A stretch of DNA of 64,000 bases from Ptychodera flava (lineage: Eukaryota; Hemichordata; Enteropneusta; Ptychoderidae). Position 1 is the first letter of the stretch; every line of letters begins with the position of its first letter. The translations under genes and the position numbers were made by a program. Under the pieces are notes generated by a model. The model was given only the letters and a program-made list of their open reading frames with translations, ran no database searches and was not told the DNA's origin. The stretch is from positions 27,179,615 to 27,243,614 of the forward strand of contig NC_091947.1 of assembly GCF_041260155.1 (NCBI RefSeq). Direction: 5' to 3'. Shown piece after piece: positions 24,201 to 35,100 of the stretch.

Positions 24201-27195
24201 AAATATGGTAGGATACCCTTAGAGTTATTACTGAACATGTTAGAAAGATTGCATTACGATACGCTTAACAGTGACAAGAATTGAAAAATATACTTGGGTC
24301 AAGGGCTAAATAAAATGTATGTTTTCCCGATAACTTGACCTACCGCATATAAACCCTCTGACCCAAATTTCTTTCACATTTTAAAAAATTACGATTTTTG
24401 CCAAATGTTGCTCTTTTTGATGGGTCACATCAAAATGAAAATACAAATAAACAGTTTCCGCTATTTCCCGAGGGCACGTTAACAGAAACATATAATACTT
24501 TTTTTATCCCTTCGTTAGACTTTAGAGTCGTACCCTGACAAATTGTGCATATGTAGAGTCTTGGGTATAGTAGGAAGTTACCTACCTGCGTCGTTGGTTT
24601 AACAGCTTTCAAGTAACTGGCTATTCCAGATATCATTCCTCCTCCCCCGACGGAGACGAAAATTGCGTCAACATCGGGCAACTCTTCATGAATTTCTAAG
24701 CTATTTGGGTCAAGAATGTTTGTAAAATATACATTTAACAAGATGGACAAATTACTAGTATTGCGTTTCAGTGCAAATTTGAAAGTCAAGATCGAATAAG
24801 TCAGCTCAATGTAGAAAGGAAAGCATGTCTCATGTTTGACGGACTGAGTGATAGTGGGGAGGGAAAAACAGTTGCATAATCATAACGAAGACGGTACATC
24901 TAAGTGACATTTTAAGCGTTATGATAAACCTAGGAACACTATCAATCGCTGCCAGAGATGGCTGTGTTGAGTTAGCTCAAAGGACTAACACTGTGACAAA
25001 ATGTTGTCGTCTAAGATATCAACTGTTTTGATTTCAAAGCAACTATTTTGATTTCAAAGTTCGTACTTTCCCCAATAACGATATCGTGAATAATTTTAAG
25101 AGTTGTAACAGCGAAGGTCCCGGAGCAATTGGCAGGCAGTGAAGGCCAGAAAAACAATCGCCAGGTCACGCGTCTATTGCTTCCATAATGTACTTGTCAT
25201 GATACTAGTAAGTGAAAGATATAACGTAAGATAAAATGTAATATTTTCTGTAGATGAATGATAAAACGACTGACAGTGCAATGAATGAGAATTCAATAAA
25301 TGACGGAAACCATGAATGCCAGTTTAACGGAGAAAGTTCTGTCATACCCTGCTGTTCCTTGTCCGCAAATCACATCATCGTCATTGTACGGAGAGATGAA
25401 CTCAATACCGGCCACCTGTTAGCATTGAAAGAAAAACATCGACGATAAATTTTGCTTCACGATAAATCAACAAATTAGACTTATAATCATCCTCTAGTAT
25501 ACATAGTATTTTCTGTGACATCATGGTTGAAAGAAAAGAAAAAGAAACAAATTAAACAAACTATCCTTTCTGTTGACACCAATATAGTGACCTCGTGTTT
25601 CTGGTGTTATGCGACCTCCTGTCATAACAATGATTAATGGCGGGAACACCAAGACTTCGACGCTGAAATAAATAGAAACTTTCCAGCAGTGTGCTCTCAA
25701 AACAGGGTATAGTCGGGAATTTGCTTGTTTCTTACTTTGTATTTTTTGGCCGCCGTAAATTCACGTCACGGTGATTTTATGTATGAAAATATAAAGGGAA
25801 GTCTAGCGTTTACAGTATTAATGGGTGAATTCATTCTACCAGGAAGCATAGTTTCTTTTCTTGGCCTATGCAGCGGTGGCTAAATAACAGTATAGGTCAA
25901 ATAAAGAAAATATGTGTGTTTCCCGTAATCCGACCTACCTTTGAAAACCCGACGACCCTAGACAACTTTTACGTATGTCCAAAACATTTCGAGTAACAAA
26001 TAAGGGGAAAAAGCCAGCAAATAAGACAAAAAATCATCCGACCTGCGTACCCCAATTTTCGGAGGTAAGCTTATGTCACCGGAAACACGATTTTTTTACT
26101 TGGCCAAATTCACAGTCGTATTCGGACGCTTTGATTTATGTGTAGGGAAATACATTCTGAAATCGCTCTCCTTTGTTGTCATTGTTCTAAACTCTTACCT
26201 GGGCCTTCCGCCTTGCTGTCGTTTCCGTATCGACGCAATCCGTGCCATGCTTGATGATGTTGGCGCCATATCTCTTCAGTGTCGTTTCCTTGGCCTCGGA
26301 GACGTACACAGGGACATACACAGTCGTTTTGAAGTCGAACATTTGACCAGCATATGCCTGTGACAAAAGAACAGGTGTTGAAAAATGAGGATTTATGCTT
26401 TACGAGCAGTCGCTGCAGTACAGCCTCTACAAGAATGCAAGATTTTCAGTATTTTTTCCCTTGCAAGGTGAAAATGGTGATCATCGAATATTTGTCAAAC
26501 TAGAAAGCATACGTCACCAAAAAGGGGGGGGGGGATATTAAGCTTCTTATTAATTATTTATAGGAAATCCGGGAGAAAACCACAAAGCGAAGACGGGAGA
26601 GACGCGTTACTTACACACGCAATGCCATGGTTACCGCTTGATGATGTAATCAGTCCCCTTTCCTTGATTGTGCTATTACTACGGTTACATAGTATTGATA
26701 ATTTGTTGAAGGCACCTCTAGCTTTGAAAGCTCCAGTAACTTGTTCACTTTCTGCAAGAAAAGTTTGCATTTCAATCGTAAGTGATAATGATCTCCGCAA
26801 ATAAAGATCACCCAACGGCACCTACATATTGACTCAACTCTAGGATATCTGTGAACTTTGAACTCGCACATACAGTTATGAGTCACTCCTTGTCTTCGGC
26901 GAAGAAGGGAGACAAGACGTATGACTGTACTTGGCGTTCTTTGGATTTCATTCAATTTTACCATCCATTTTAAAGAATGTAGTGTTTATATCGCAATCAC
27001 AATGCAAATGGTATGTGGCACACCTGTGGCAGCCCTGTGCTTACCTAATTTGAGATACACTTTAGCGCCAGTTCTGGAACTCAACACCGGCGATAGGTCA
27101 AGGGGTGTCTTCCTCACATAGCCAAAGATTCGCTTGTACGCTTCGACTATAGAATTCCGATACCGATTCACATCCACAGGTCCGCCAACGTTCAT
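21294..27195 (-). CDS. Fold-type II PLP enzyme: threonine/serine dehydratase or serine racemase family, 8 exons
   Basis: Minus-strand exons: 27195-27045, 26751-26615, 26357-26199, 25415-25348, 24700-24586, 24012-23887, 23573-23472, 21443-21294. All junctions are GT/AG and in phase, giving 335 residues, normal for the family. Such cytosolic enzymes deaminate or racemise beta-hydroxy amino acids. Exon 2 carries the cofactor lysine in TGAFKARGA and the SSSGNHG substrate loop. Exon 5 has the phosphate-binding VGGGGMISG. Exon 6 has IIGCQPE and DTISDGTAGGVEE. Exon 8 keeps the Glu (IVETAAALT) and the late Ser (VISGSNIS, usually SGGN). The DGTAGG style is closer to bacterial threonine or hydroxyectoine-type (EutB-like) dehydratases than to vertebrate serine racemase; this is from memory. 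The exact substrate cannot be stated. The 2-kb last intron holds a MITE (21517-21940). Confidence 0.9.
21517..21940. mobile_element. MITE with about 27-50 bp imperfect terminal inverted repeats
   Basis: The left end GGGACCGTCTCAGATTGTCG (21517) and the right end, whose inverse reads GGACCGTCTCAGATTAGCG (ending 21940), share the order CGCATAAGTTCAA, CGAAATT and TTCGTTTA in inverted orientation. TTA is present immediately outside both ends (21514-21516 and 21941-21943), fitting a 3-bp TWA-type duplication as in PIF/Harbinger-derived MITEs. About 424 bp, no coding capacity. It lies inside the last intron of the PLP-enzyme gene. Confidence 0.7.
24306..24365. repeat. Dispersed repeat fragment, copy 1
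   Basis: CTAAATAAAATGTATGTTTT followed by CCCG and ACTTGACCTAC aligns with a related fragment at 25901-25960 in another intron of the same gene. Both copies are diverged. Confidence 0.4.
25901..25960. repeat. Dispersed repeat fragment, copy 2
   Basis: ATAAAGAAAATATGTGTGTT followed by CCCG and TCCGACCTACC matches 24306-24365 in the same order and orientation. It sits in the intron between exons 3 and 4 of the PLP-enzyme gene. Confidence 0.4.
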
Positions 27196-28529
27196 TCTTC
27201 AGCGTTATTCGAGCATAGATTGCGCATGTAGTGACCCCGTCGCATATATTGAACCGAAAAGCAAGGACGACAACAACCAGGGACTAAAACACAGCAGGCG
27301 GAAGCAGGGACCTCGGCTGACTCATAGGTTGTATGACCTCCGATGACCCAGCAGCAAGGTCAACTCATTTGCTTATGCGTAAACGAACGCCGCGAGTAGC
27401 GATACTTTTCTCGCGGCTTCTAATAGCATTTGTTTCGCAATTATCAAACGACTCTGATGAGAATATCACCTTGCAGTCAACAAGAAATAAGACGCAATGA
27501 GGAGGCTTTCAAAAACTATATGGCGGGGGGGGGGTTGTCTGAGAGACAGGTCTGTTACCTTACCTTGAGACATTCATCTCAAGTACTTGTAAATTCTAAA
27601 GATTTCTTTTCATTGTCAACGATATCTCATTGGACAGAAGATCCCGGAATGTATGCTTTGACCAACTAGTATTTCCTTTACATATCTGTCTTTACTGGAT
27701 ACTAAATCTTACTCCATAGAAGTATTAGTAGCTATGGTAATTAATTGTGTAAAATTTACAGTTGCTCTAAAAAGATAACGATATTAAAGCCCTCTGTTCC
27801 AAAACAGTAACTGCTGACGAACTAGTGACTATATATTGTAAATATATATAAATATATTGTAAATCCCTTTTGGAGTCGGGCACGATGGCACGATAGCAAT
27901 GACCACTCCTCCAGCTGCCAAGTTTAAGATTTGCCGCCATAATAACAACCATTCAGCCGAACGGCCATTTGGAAGGAATTTTAAGATTGCGGAGTGGAAG
28001 CCTAGTAGCGTTTGAAAAACTGGGTGTACTGCTGGGTGTACATGAGAAGTATGAAGTATGTTTGAAGTATGTTTGAAGTATGTTTCAAAAAATGACACGT
28101 TCAATTGGGCTAAGTAAGACGTATCTTTGCTAGAAAAAACGTACACTTGAAAGGAACGGAATTCACTTCTTTCAGCTTCTTTTGTCTAGCCATAATCAGT
28201 TTACGACATCTACGCTGATATTATAACCAGGTATGAACAAGACAACATTCTTATTTCTGTAATCATCAGCCACCTTCTAACGAACCTGGTTTCTCCTCTC
28301 AGAGGGAAGCTGACTATTACCAAGCCAAAAGGAGGGGGTACATAACAGTAGGGTGACTGATGAAGGAACCCCAACGGGTCCCAAAACACCGTTAGGACGA
28401 ATTGCTAACATAAAACTGTTTTCGGGGAACCAGGTCACATGACCAAAGTTAAATTCATTTACTATTGATTCACCGGTGTCTCGCCATGTATCTTACACAA
28501 AATAACTACAATGATCCAGGTCTGGGAAG
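27196..28529. other. 5' flank of the PLP-enzyme gene, no other gene seen
   Basis: The start codon at 27195-27193 (minus) opens the first coding exon; no TATA box or clear leader intron was found upstream. The region holds a poly-G run (27525-27535), a diverged TA-rich patch (27829-27862) and a short 11-bp tandem repeat at 28049-28086 (TTTGAAGTATG, about 3.5 units). Confidence 0.5.
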
Positions 28530-28965
28530 TTTGTTACTTATTCCTTTTTCCTTATCCTTATTCGAAGTCTGTTACTTATTCCTTTTCCCTATAAGGTTTT
28601 TACTTATTCCCTATTCGAAATCTGAAGTTAGTGACTTATCCCTTATTCGAAATCTGAAGTATCTGACTTATTCCTTATTCACAACCTGAACTTTTTGGCT
28701 TATTCCTTATTCTAAATCTGAACTGTGTGACTTATTCCTTATTCACAACCTGAAGTTTGTGACTTATTCCTTATTTGAAATCTGAAGTGTGTGACTTGTT
28801 CCTTATTCACAACCTTAAGTTTTGTGACTTATTCCTTATTCGAAATCTGAAGTGTGTGACTTATTCCTTTATAATATTCGAAATCTGCAGATTGTGACTT
28901 ATTCCTCAGTTATTCAAAATCTGAAGTTTTTTACTTATTCAAAATCTGAAGATTGTGACGTTCGC
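28530..28965 (+). repeat. Minisatellite, TTATTCCTTATTC family, left arm
   Basis: Roughly 30-35 bp units with the core GACTTATTCCTTATTCGAAA followed by TCTGAAGT are repeated about 13 times with substitutions and a few indels. The outermost units (28539-28575) read AAGTTTGTTACTTATTCC and so match the inverse of the outer end of the array at 30845-31236. Units abut each other without unique spacers. Confidence 0.85.
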
Positions 28966-29338
28966 GAAGTGCATGCAAGCAGGTAGGTATTCGGTCGACC
29001 ATCTGTGCCAGAAGTGTTGATGTATAAATTTTGCGAGATATCTGGCGCGTTTTTCTATTGTTGTCCGGTACCGATCACAATCGTAGGGGCTGTCGTTTCA
29101 TCCATGTCGATCAGTTCATAAGTATTGAAAACCGCTTGGGACCTCTGCCGCTCACTGTGATATCACGTTAAAAATGCCCATACCATAGAATCAGTCGCCG
29201 ACAGTTCAAAGTAGCGGCATCGGGTTTCAATGCACACGCCGTTGTGGACCTTCGCTCATCATCGCCAGAATGAATGCAAGCGCATGCGCATATGAGTCCC
29301 GCTGGGTGGTCATTCAGCCATGTTAATAACGAAGTATA

Positions 29339-29690
29339 CAAATAATAATAATATTTGGTTCTTATATAGCGCACATATCCACAAGTAGATGTGATCAAGG
29401 CGCTTTACAATTATTATTACCCCTGGTCACTGGACCTAATATGATACCACTCAACTCCCTGGGGAGCAGACAACAGCTCACATGTGCAGCCAATAAGCGC
29501 AGCAGAGCTAAACGCACACATAACAACCTCTGTCCTACCAGGTACCCATCACTCCTGGGTGGGGAGAAGCAATGAGGAATAAAGTGCCTTGCCCAAGGAC
29601 ACAACACCACAGCCATGCCGGGGCTCGAACTCACCATCCTTTGATCGTGAGTCCACTGCTCTAGCCACTGGCCCATGATGACTTGTAAGT
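29339..29690 (-). mobile_element. tRNA-derived SINE with ATT-repeat tail
   Basis: Read on the minus strand the element begins near 29690. It has an A-box-like TGGCTAGAGCAGTGG and, at normal tRNA spacing, a B-box-like GAGTTCGAGCCCC. It then continues with CCTTGGGCAAGGCACTTTAT, GTAAAGCGCCTTGAT and GCGCTATATAAGAACC, and ends in ATTATTATTATT at 29339-29351. The pol III box pair and trinucleotide tail are the classic layout of a SINE mobilised by a CR1/L2-type LINE; the AAGCGC...TATATAA 3' region is common in marine animal SINEs. It is not a functional tRNA gene, since no full cloverleaf is kept. Confidence 0.8.
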
Positions 29691-29997
29691 TCATCTAGGG
29701 TGAAGCGAGTGCAGCCCAAAACTTTCTCCAAAATCCATCCACCAAACCATGTAGTTCCGTTGGGAATAAAATTCCTTTCGACGCCATTATTGTTCATGTA
29801 TTCTGTTTCTTCTTGTGTTTTTAGAAGTTTATTGATTTCTTCAGAAGCGGAGAGATATGTTGTCGCGTTATCCGATACTACTTGGATTGTCACTCGTGTT
29901 TCCCCGTGGTATTAGAATTGGAACTTTTGTCTCGTAGCTGACAGTACAGCCATGTTGGTCTTTTCCAACTATAAATACCTATCAATCCTGCTGATCA

Positions 29998-30533
29998 CTC
30001 ATGAAATCTCGAGAGGAATAACCGTTACAGAACTGAAACAACTATATTGCAGGGTTTCTAGCAATTTTGCTCTGGTCAGAACATTTAATCAGTACTTCAC
30101 AAAAACTTAATATGCTTTGATGGACTCCACGATCAGGCTCCTACATTTAATTACCACATTATTAAAATGAAAACTTCCCCTCCATTAACAATTGTCCATA
30201 ACAGCACACAGCAGGGTGTACCATGAAATACCCACAGAAAGTAAAAAATGTAAACTTCACCAGTTAAACGGTAATAAAACAGGATTAGACCCAGATTCTG
30301 TTTCATGTTTCATGTGTTTACGTTTGTGTATTGCGCCCTGTAGTGTAATGAAAGAGAGTTAAACTACATTTATAATGTGGTAATTTGAAGACCATGAAGA
30401 CTGATCGGGTCTATTAAAGCATATGTGTTTGTTTAATACTGATAAAATGATGTTCTGACCAGAGCAAAGTTGCTAGAAAGCCAGGAATAGTTGTTTCAGT
30501 TCTGTAACGGTTATTCAATCCTCTCGTGAGTAG
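29998..30533. mobile_element. Foldback element with about 190-bp inverted arms
   Basis: The left arm (29998-30185) contains AATAACCGTTACAGAACTGA, TTTCTAGCAA, TTTGCTCTGGTCAGAACAT and AATTACCACATTAT. The right arm (30345-30533) contains the same blocks in the same order on the opposite strand. The 160-bp centre is unique and non-coding. Transcribed, it would form a long imperfect hairpin. No target duplication could be fixed. Confidence 0.75.
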
Positions 30534-30844
30534 AGCAGTGTCAGTGTATTTAGAAGGGCTGCAGTACATTCAACATGCAACACTCGATATAGACTTGTTG
30601 ATTTCAGTTATGTATTTTGTATAAACACTGGACTAGTTAAATTAAGCAAACAACGGAACAAAGAAACTGCGAAACAGCGAAACCACGAAGATGACCTTAT
30701 TTTTGACGAAAATTATAAAGATATGAAATTCAACTTATCCCCTGTCAGTAAACAGATTATATTAGCGTCACTTGGCGTCTGAACTTCGACAATAAAAGTA
30801 CGGAAAAATATTTCAAACAAGCAACTTTGAAATCGAACACAATA

Positions 30845-31236
30845 AGTAAAAAACTTCGGATTTCGAATAAGGAATAAGTCACAAACTTCAGATTTTGAAT
30901 AGGGAATAAGTAAAAAACTTCAGATTTCGAATAAGGAATAAGGAAAAAGGAATAAGTAACATACTTCGAATAAGGAATAAGGTAAAAGGAGTAAATAACA
31001 AATTTCACATTCGAATAAGGAATGAGGAAAAAGGAATAAGTAACAAACACAAACTTCACGTTCGAATAAGGAATAAGGAAAAAGGAATAAGTAACAAACT
31101 TCACGTCCGAATGAGGAATAAGGAATCCTAAGTAACAAACTTCACGTTCGAATAAGGAATAAGGAAAAAGGAATAAGTAACAAACTTCACGTTCGAATAA
31201 GGAATAAGGAAAAAGGAATAAGTAACAAACTTCACG
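30845..31236 (-). repeat. Minisatellite, TTATTCCTTATTC family, right arm (inverted)
   Basis: Units contain GAATAAGGAATAAGTAACAA and ACTTCACGTTC, with a GGAAAAA insertion in many units. They are the reverse complement of the family at 28530-28965, but the units here are more homogeneous. The outer edge carries the same GTTTGTTACTTATTCC block (read on minus) as the left array, so the two arrays face each other across 1.9 kb. Confidence 0.85.
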
Positions 31237-31737
31237 GACCCCAATGATCCAATCATTCACAATACCACTAGGCCTATATATTCTTCTGAATGCGTCATGC
31301 AAAGTCAGCATTTGATGCTTGTTCATAATACATCAGGTTTTATAGTTTTCCAATCATTGTAAGACTTTGCCAAATAAACTTTGGTTGCGTCCTTTCATCT
31401 ACAGGAAGCAGATTCAGACGCGGTCACTGGTATACGTATAGCCGCCATTTTAAAAAAAGTATATATCTACAAGCGATGTTGGCATATGTTGTACATTTAT
31501 TTATTTATCTACTCACGAACCAACAGGTTGTCACAACAGACAGACAAAGAAACATCCAGACAAAATTAAATTATTATTCAGTAAAAGGTATCTTGCATTA
31601 TGCATGTCAGAAACTAGTGCAGTTATTCAAAATATTAAAATTTTGCTTGTGGCAAATGGAGTTAAAATATGCCTGAGATCTTGATAAAAAAGAGATGTTC
31701 GTACGTGCTGACCCTGGTCTAAAAGTACATTACGACG
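31237..31737. other. Non-coding spacer, nothing recognised
   Basis: AT-rich sequence between the inverted minisatellite and a LINE remnant. No coding or repeat structure was noticed. Confidence 0.5.
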
Positions 31738-31960
31738 CTATGTAAAAGCAGGACCGGTAAAATTAATTTCTGCAAGCACATCTGGTACACTATAATAAGA
31801 GTGTAGGATTTTAAAAAGAAAGACTGTGTCTAAAATTTTTCGCCTGTTCTCCAGTGTAGACAGGCGAAATTTATAACATAAATTACTATACATTTTCTTA
31901 GAATAAGCCTGCGATGAATGAATGCAAAGATATATATTTGATAAATTTAATTTTGACTTG
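31738..31960 (-). pseudogene. LINE reverse-transcriptase C-terminal remnant
   Basis: The minus frame contains FRLSTLENRRKILDTVFLFK and then ILHSYYSVPDVLAEINF. This matches the recurrent C-terminal motif of many CR1/Jockey-type RTs: L-x-L-E-x-R-R, then a hydrophobic FLFKI helix, then a short P-containing turn before a V-P-x-x-x-R segment. Upstream RT motifs are missing, so this is a short fragment. It ends just left of the duplicated segment that begins near 32000. Confidence 0.5.
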
Positions 31961-32124
31961 TATGATGTATCGTTCATAGGTGTATAGGATGTATAGGTAA
32001 GAAACGATAAACCTGGCAATCTCTTGAAGACAACACTGGGAGACACTAAGGTACGCTTTATCCATAGATGCTGGTCAGAATTAGAATTCGATCACATTGA
32101 GTCTGTGTATGCAATAAACCAGAC

Positions 32125-35100
32125 TCAAGTAGTTACTTCACTGTTCTGCAAGCCTTCTGCATTGACAGAAGGATCCCCCTCAGCATGGAGTAATTTTTCA
32201 GCATTCAGTCGCTTGTAGTCTGTCTTGAAGCACAGTATCAATGCGATCGCCTGGAAACACAGCAGTCCAGCACACACCATCATGGCCACTAACAGTAACA
32301 AATGGAGAAAAGGATGATGAACATTTCAATTTTCATTCGCTACTGACATCATTTGGTATACATGATTTGATTAACATTGAGTAATTAAGCATTTGATATA
32401 ATTGCTTTTAATTGGCTGCTGTGAGAAGTTAACCATCTTCCAAATCGCATTTCCGCAGCACTGCGTATGGATCAAAGGACAATCATAAGAGAAGACAGAT
32501 GCAATAACTCGGCTCGTTCTCTTCAGTGGAATTTATATAATTCATTCACTCAGTCACTGAACATTCAAGTGAGCAGTTTTCCTTAAGTAGGCAGATGGAA
32601 AAGACTACTTTCCAACAGTGTTTGTGGCAAATGTATACATCTTCCGGCAAACACTCATACAGTATTTTAACAGCGTTTGACAGATTGAGATTTTCCGGGA
32701 CAGTTAAGCTTTCCTCATTTCTCCAGGATTCCCAAAGAAATATGTTAATTTACGTCTGAATACCATGTACTTTAGGGTAGTGTTTTAATGTTTGGAACTG
32801 TTTGTTGGGTATGGTGACATCTCAGTCCAGGAGAATAATAGATTGGAAAAGGTAATTAAAAAAACTAGTAAAGTGGTTGGGCGGAAATTATGCTCCTTTG
32901 ATGAAATTTATACAGACAAAATGATCTATAAGAGAAATGCAATCTTCAGTGATGCCACATATCCTTTGTACAAAGAATTTGGTAGTCATTGTATCGAAAG
33001 AAGTGGTAGATTTAGAGTGCCCTTTGCACACACACACAGCGTTTTAAGCATTCTTTTATACAAAGAGCTATTTTAAACTACAACTGCAAATCAAGCAGAG
33101 CAGATTTTTAAGCAAGTTTGTTTTCGTCACATTTTTATGTTTGTGTGTGAACGTGTTTGACTTTTTATTGTTTGTTGCCGGATTGCTTTGAAGTAGATAT
33201 TGTAATTTCTCTACGGAGATCAATTAAGTATTTATTATGTACATTCTGAATGTTGGCACTGATTACCAAACTGAATGTTTTACATGATTCACCTGTCATA
33301 TCCTGGGGTTCTGATACATTTTCGCCAACTTGGTATAAGAGAGAGACCAATGGATAACTAGAGTTATTGCCGTTACTATGCGAAGTACACTTCTGATGGA
33401 CCCTCTGATAGCGTGTCATTGGTCGACCCAATGACTCAAGAAGAAATGTAAATATTATACCTTGCAAATTGCTGTTGTAAATATAAAAAAAATGCAGTAT
33501 TTGATATAAAACTCAACGGTTACTTGAAAGAGTAAATGAGCATCGGAAAAGTTTCCGGATACTGAAGGAAAAACATCCTGAAAGAATCACTTTCCATGGT
33601 TAATCAGCACTATCGAAGCAAAATCGTTGGGATTGCAATTTGACAGATTGATAAAAGGCAGAATAGAAACGGACAACAGGAAAGCGGCCCTAGGGACCTT
33701 TGGAAACAAAGACCTATAAAGCTGTGGGCACTGCTATCATAATCCTCATATGATTGCACTCTCTGAAATTTTATTTTGTACGAAAATCAATCAGATTAAA
33801 ACTCCACATCAGCTGACTGGAATTACTGAATTCTGTTCTGAGTAACCACAGTAACTTATTGGGATTTTATAACAGCAAAATGTTGCATTTGTATTCCTCA
33901 TACGCACCACAAAAACACCAGAATGTCAGATTAATTTCGAGTCAACAAAATGACAAATTCATTGAATGTTAACATTAATTGAACATACAGACACGTGGTT
34001 TCAAAGACTGAAAAATATGGGTATTCTACAATACACGCTATAGGTGCCGTACATTGTGAGTTCGAATCGAATCGAGTAATAACTGAATAACTTACATGCT
34101 GATCAAGAGAAGACCAAGAGACGTGCCCTCTGCAACTGGGTACGTGGCTTCAACTGCAAGCTCTACGGTTATTGGAACAATGGCAGAGTTGAAGAAACCA
34201 GTTAAAATACTGGTGACGAGAATCACAGTTTCCATATTTGGTAAGAATGAAGCCTGCATAGAGAATAAAAAGAACAAGTCAACCTTTTTTGAAATGCTTT
34301 GCCTCTTGTTGGACTTATTTTAACCTTTTGAAGCAAATGGAATTTTCACCGTCTTATTTTTTGAATTATACAAAATTACTTTACCCATAGGGTTGGCAGC
34401 CATTTTAAATTTCAGACGACGATAAATTTATATAAGTTATTTCTTTCTCTTGTGCGCAGTAATCCCTGATTTTCTTTTCTGGATATGAAAGACATAGCTT
34501 GAAAGTTTCCGTGAGAAAAGTTTGAACAAAGTTTGTAGCTTTCAGTTACATTAATTTGAATTAAATCTCACAAAACTTTCCTTGGCGCCCATGCAAACAC
34601 ACACAGAGACCACCACAACAAAATCAGCAAATTAGAGAGCTTGATAGAGCACCAAGGTGTAAATGGGAGAAAAAGAAGTCGGACAAGAAGGTGAGTCCTG
34701 ACTTTTTGAAAGTTGGAAATTGGTTTCGGATACAATGTACTTACCACCAACATTAATATGTTCATGACCGATGCCATTGCTTGTGTAAATTTCAGACTTT
34801 CTTCAAATAACTTTGTTTTGTCGACGAAAAGTGATCCTATGATTGCACCAATCAAACCAATGCCTGACTGTAACCCGACAGCCAATCCAACAAATGTCTA
34901 AAGCCGAAAGAAAGATACACAAAGAACACAAAACAAAAAATGAGCTTTGTCAATTATAGGTATGAGCTATATCATCAAAACATCTTCCAACACATGGTAA
35001 CTTCTTTGTGTTTCCCAAAAATGTTTGATTTCTCATTTTGGTAGTACCTTAAAGTTTTGTATAATGTACAAAAATAGTACTGGTAAGGCTAAGAAAAATA

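Noticed and set aside
28530..28965. Regularly spaced repeats that could be taken for a CRISPR array
   Set aside because: Units abut without unique spacers, the repeats drift in sequence, no cas genes are present and the DNA is eukaryotic. It is a minisatellite.
29560..29690. tRNA-like box A and box B pair
   Set aside because: Not a tRNA gene: no complete cloverleaf, and it continues into a SINE body with an ATT tail.
30757..31250. Right minisatellite array as a coding membrane protein
   Set aside because: Hydrophobic appearance comes from repeated Phe/Leu/Ile codons of the satellite.
30757..31326. 189-codon minus-strand frame with repeated FLIPYS-like motifs
   Set aside because: It is the translation of the TTATTCC minisatellite; frame openness follows from the repeat having no stop in one phase.
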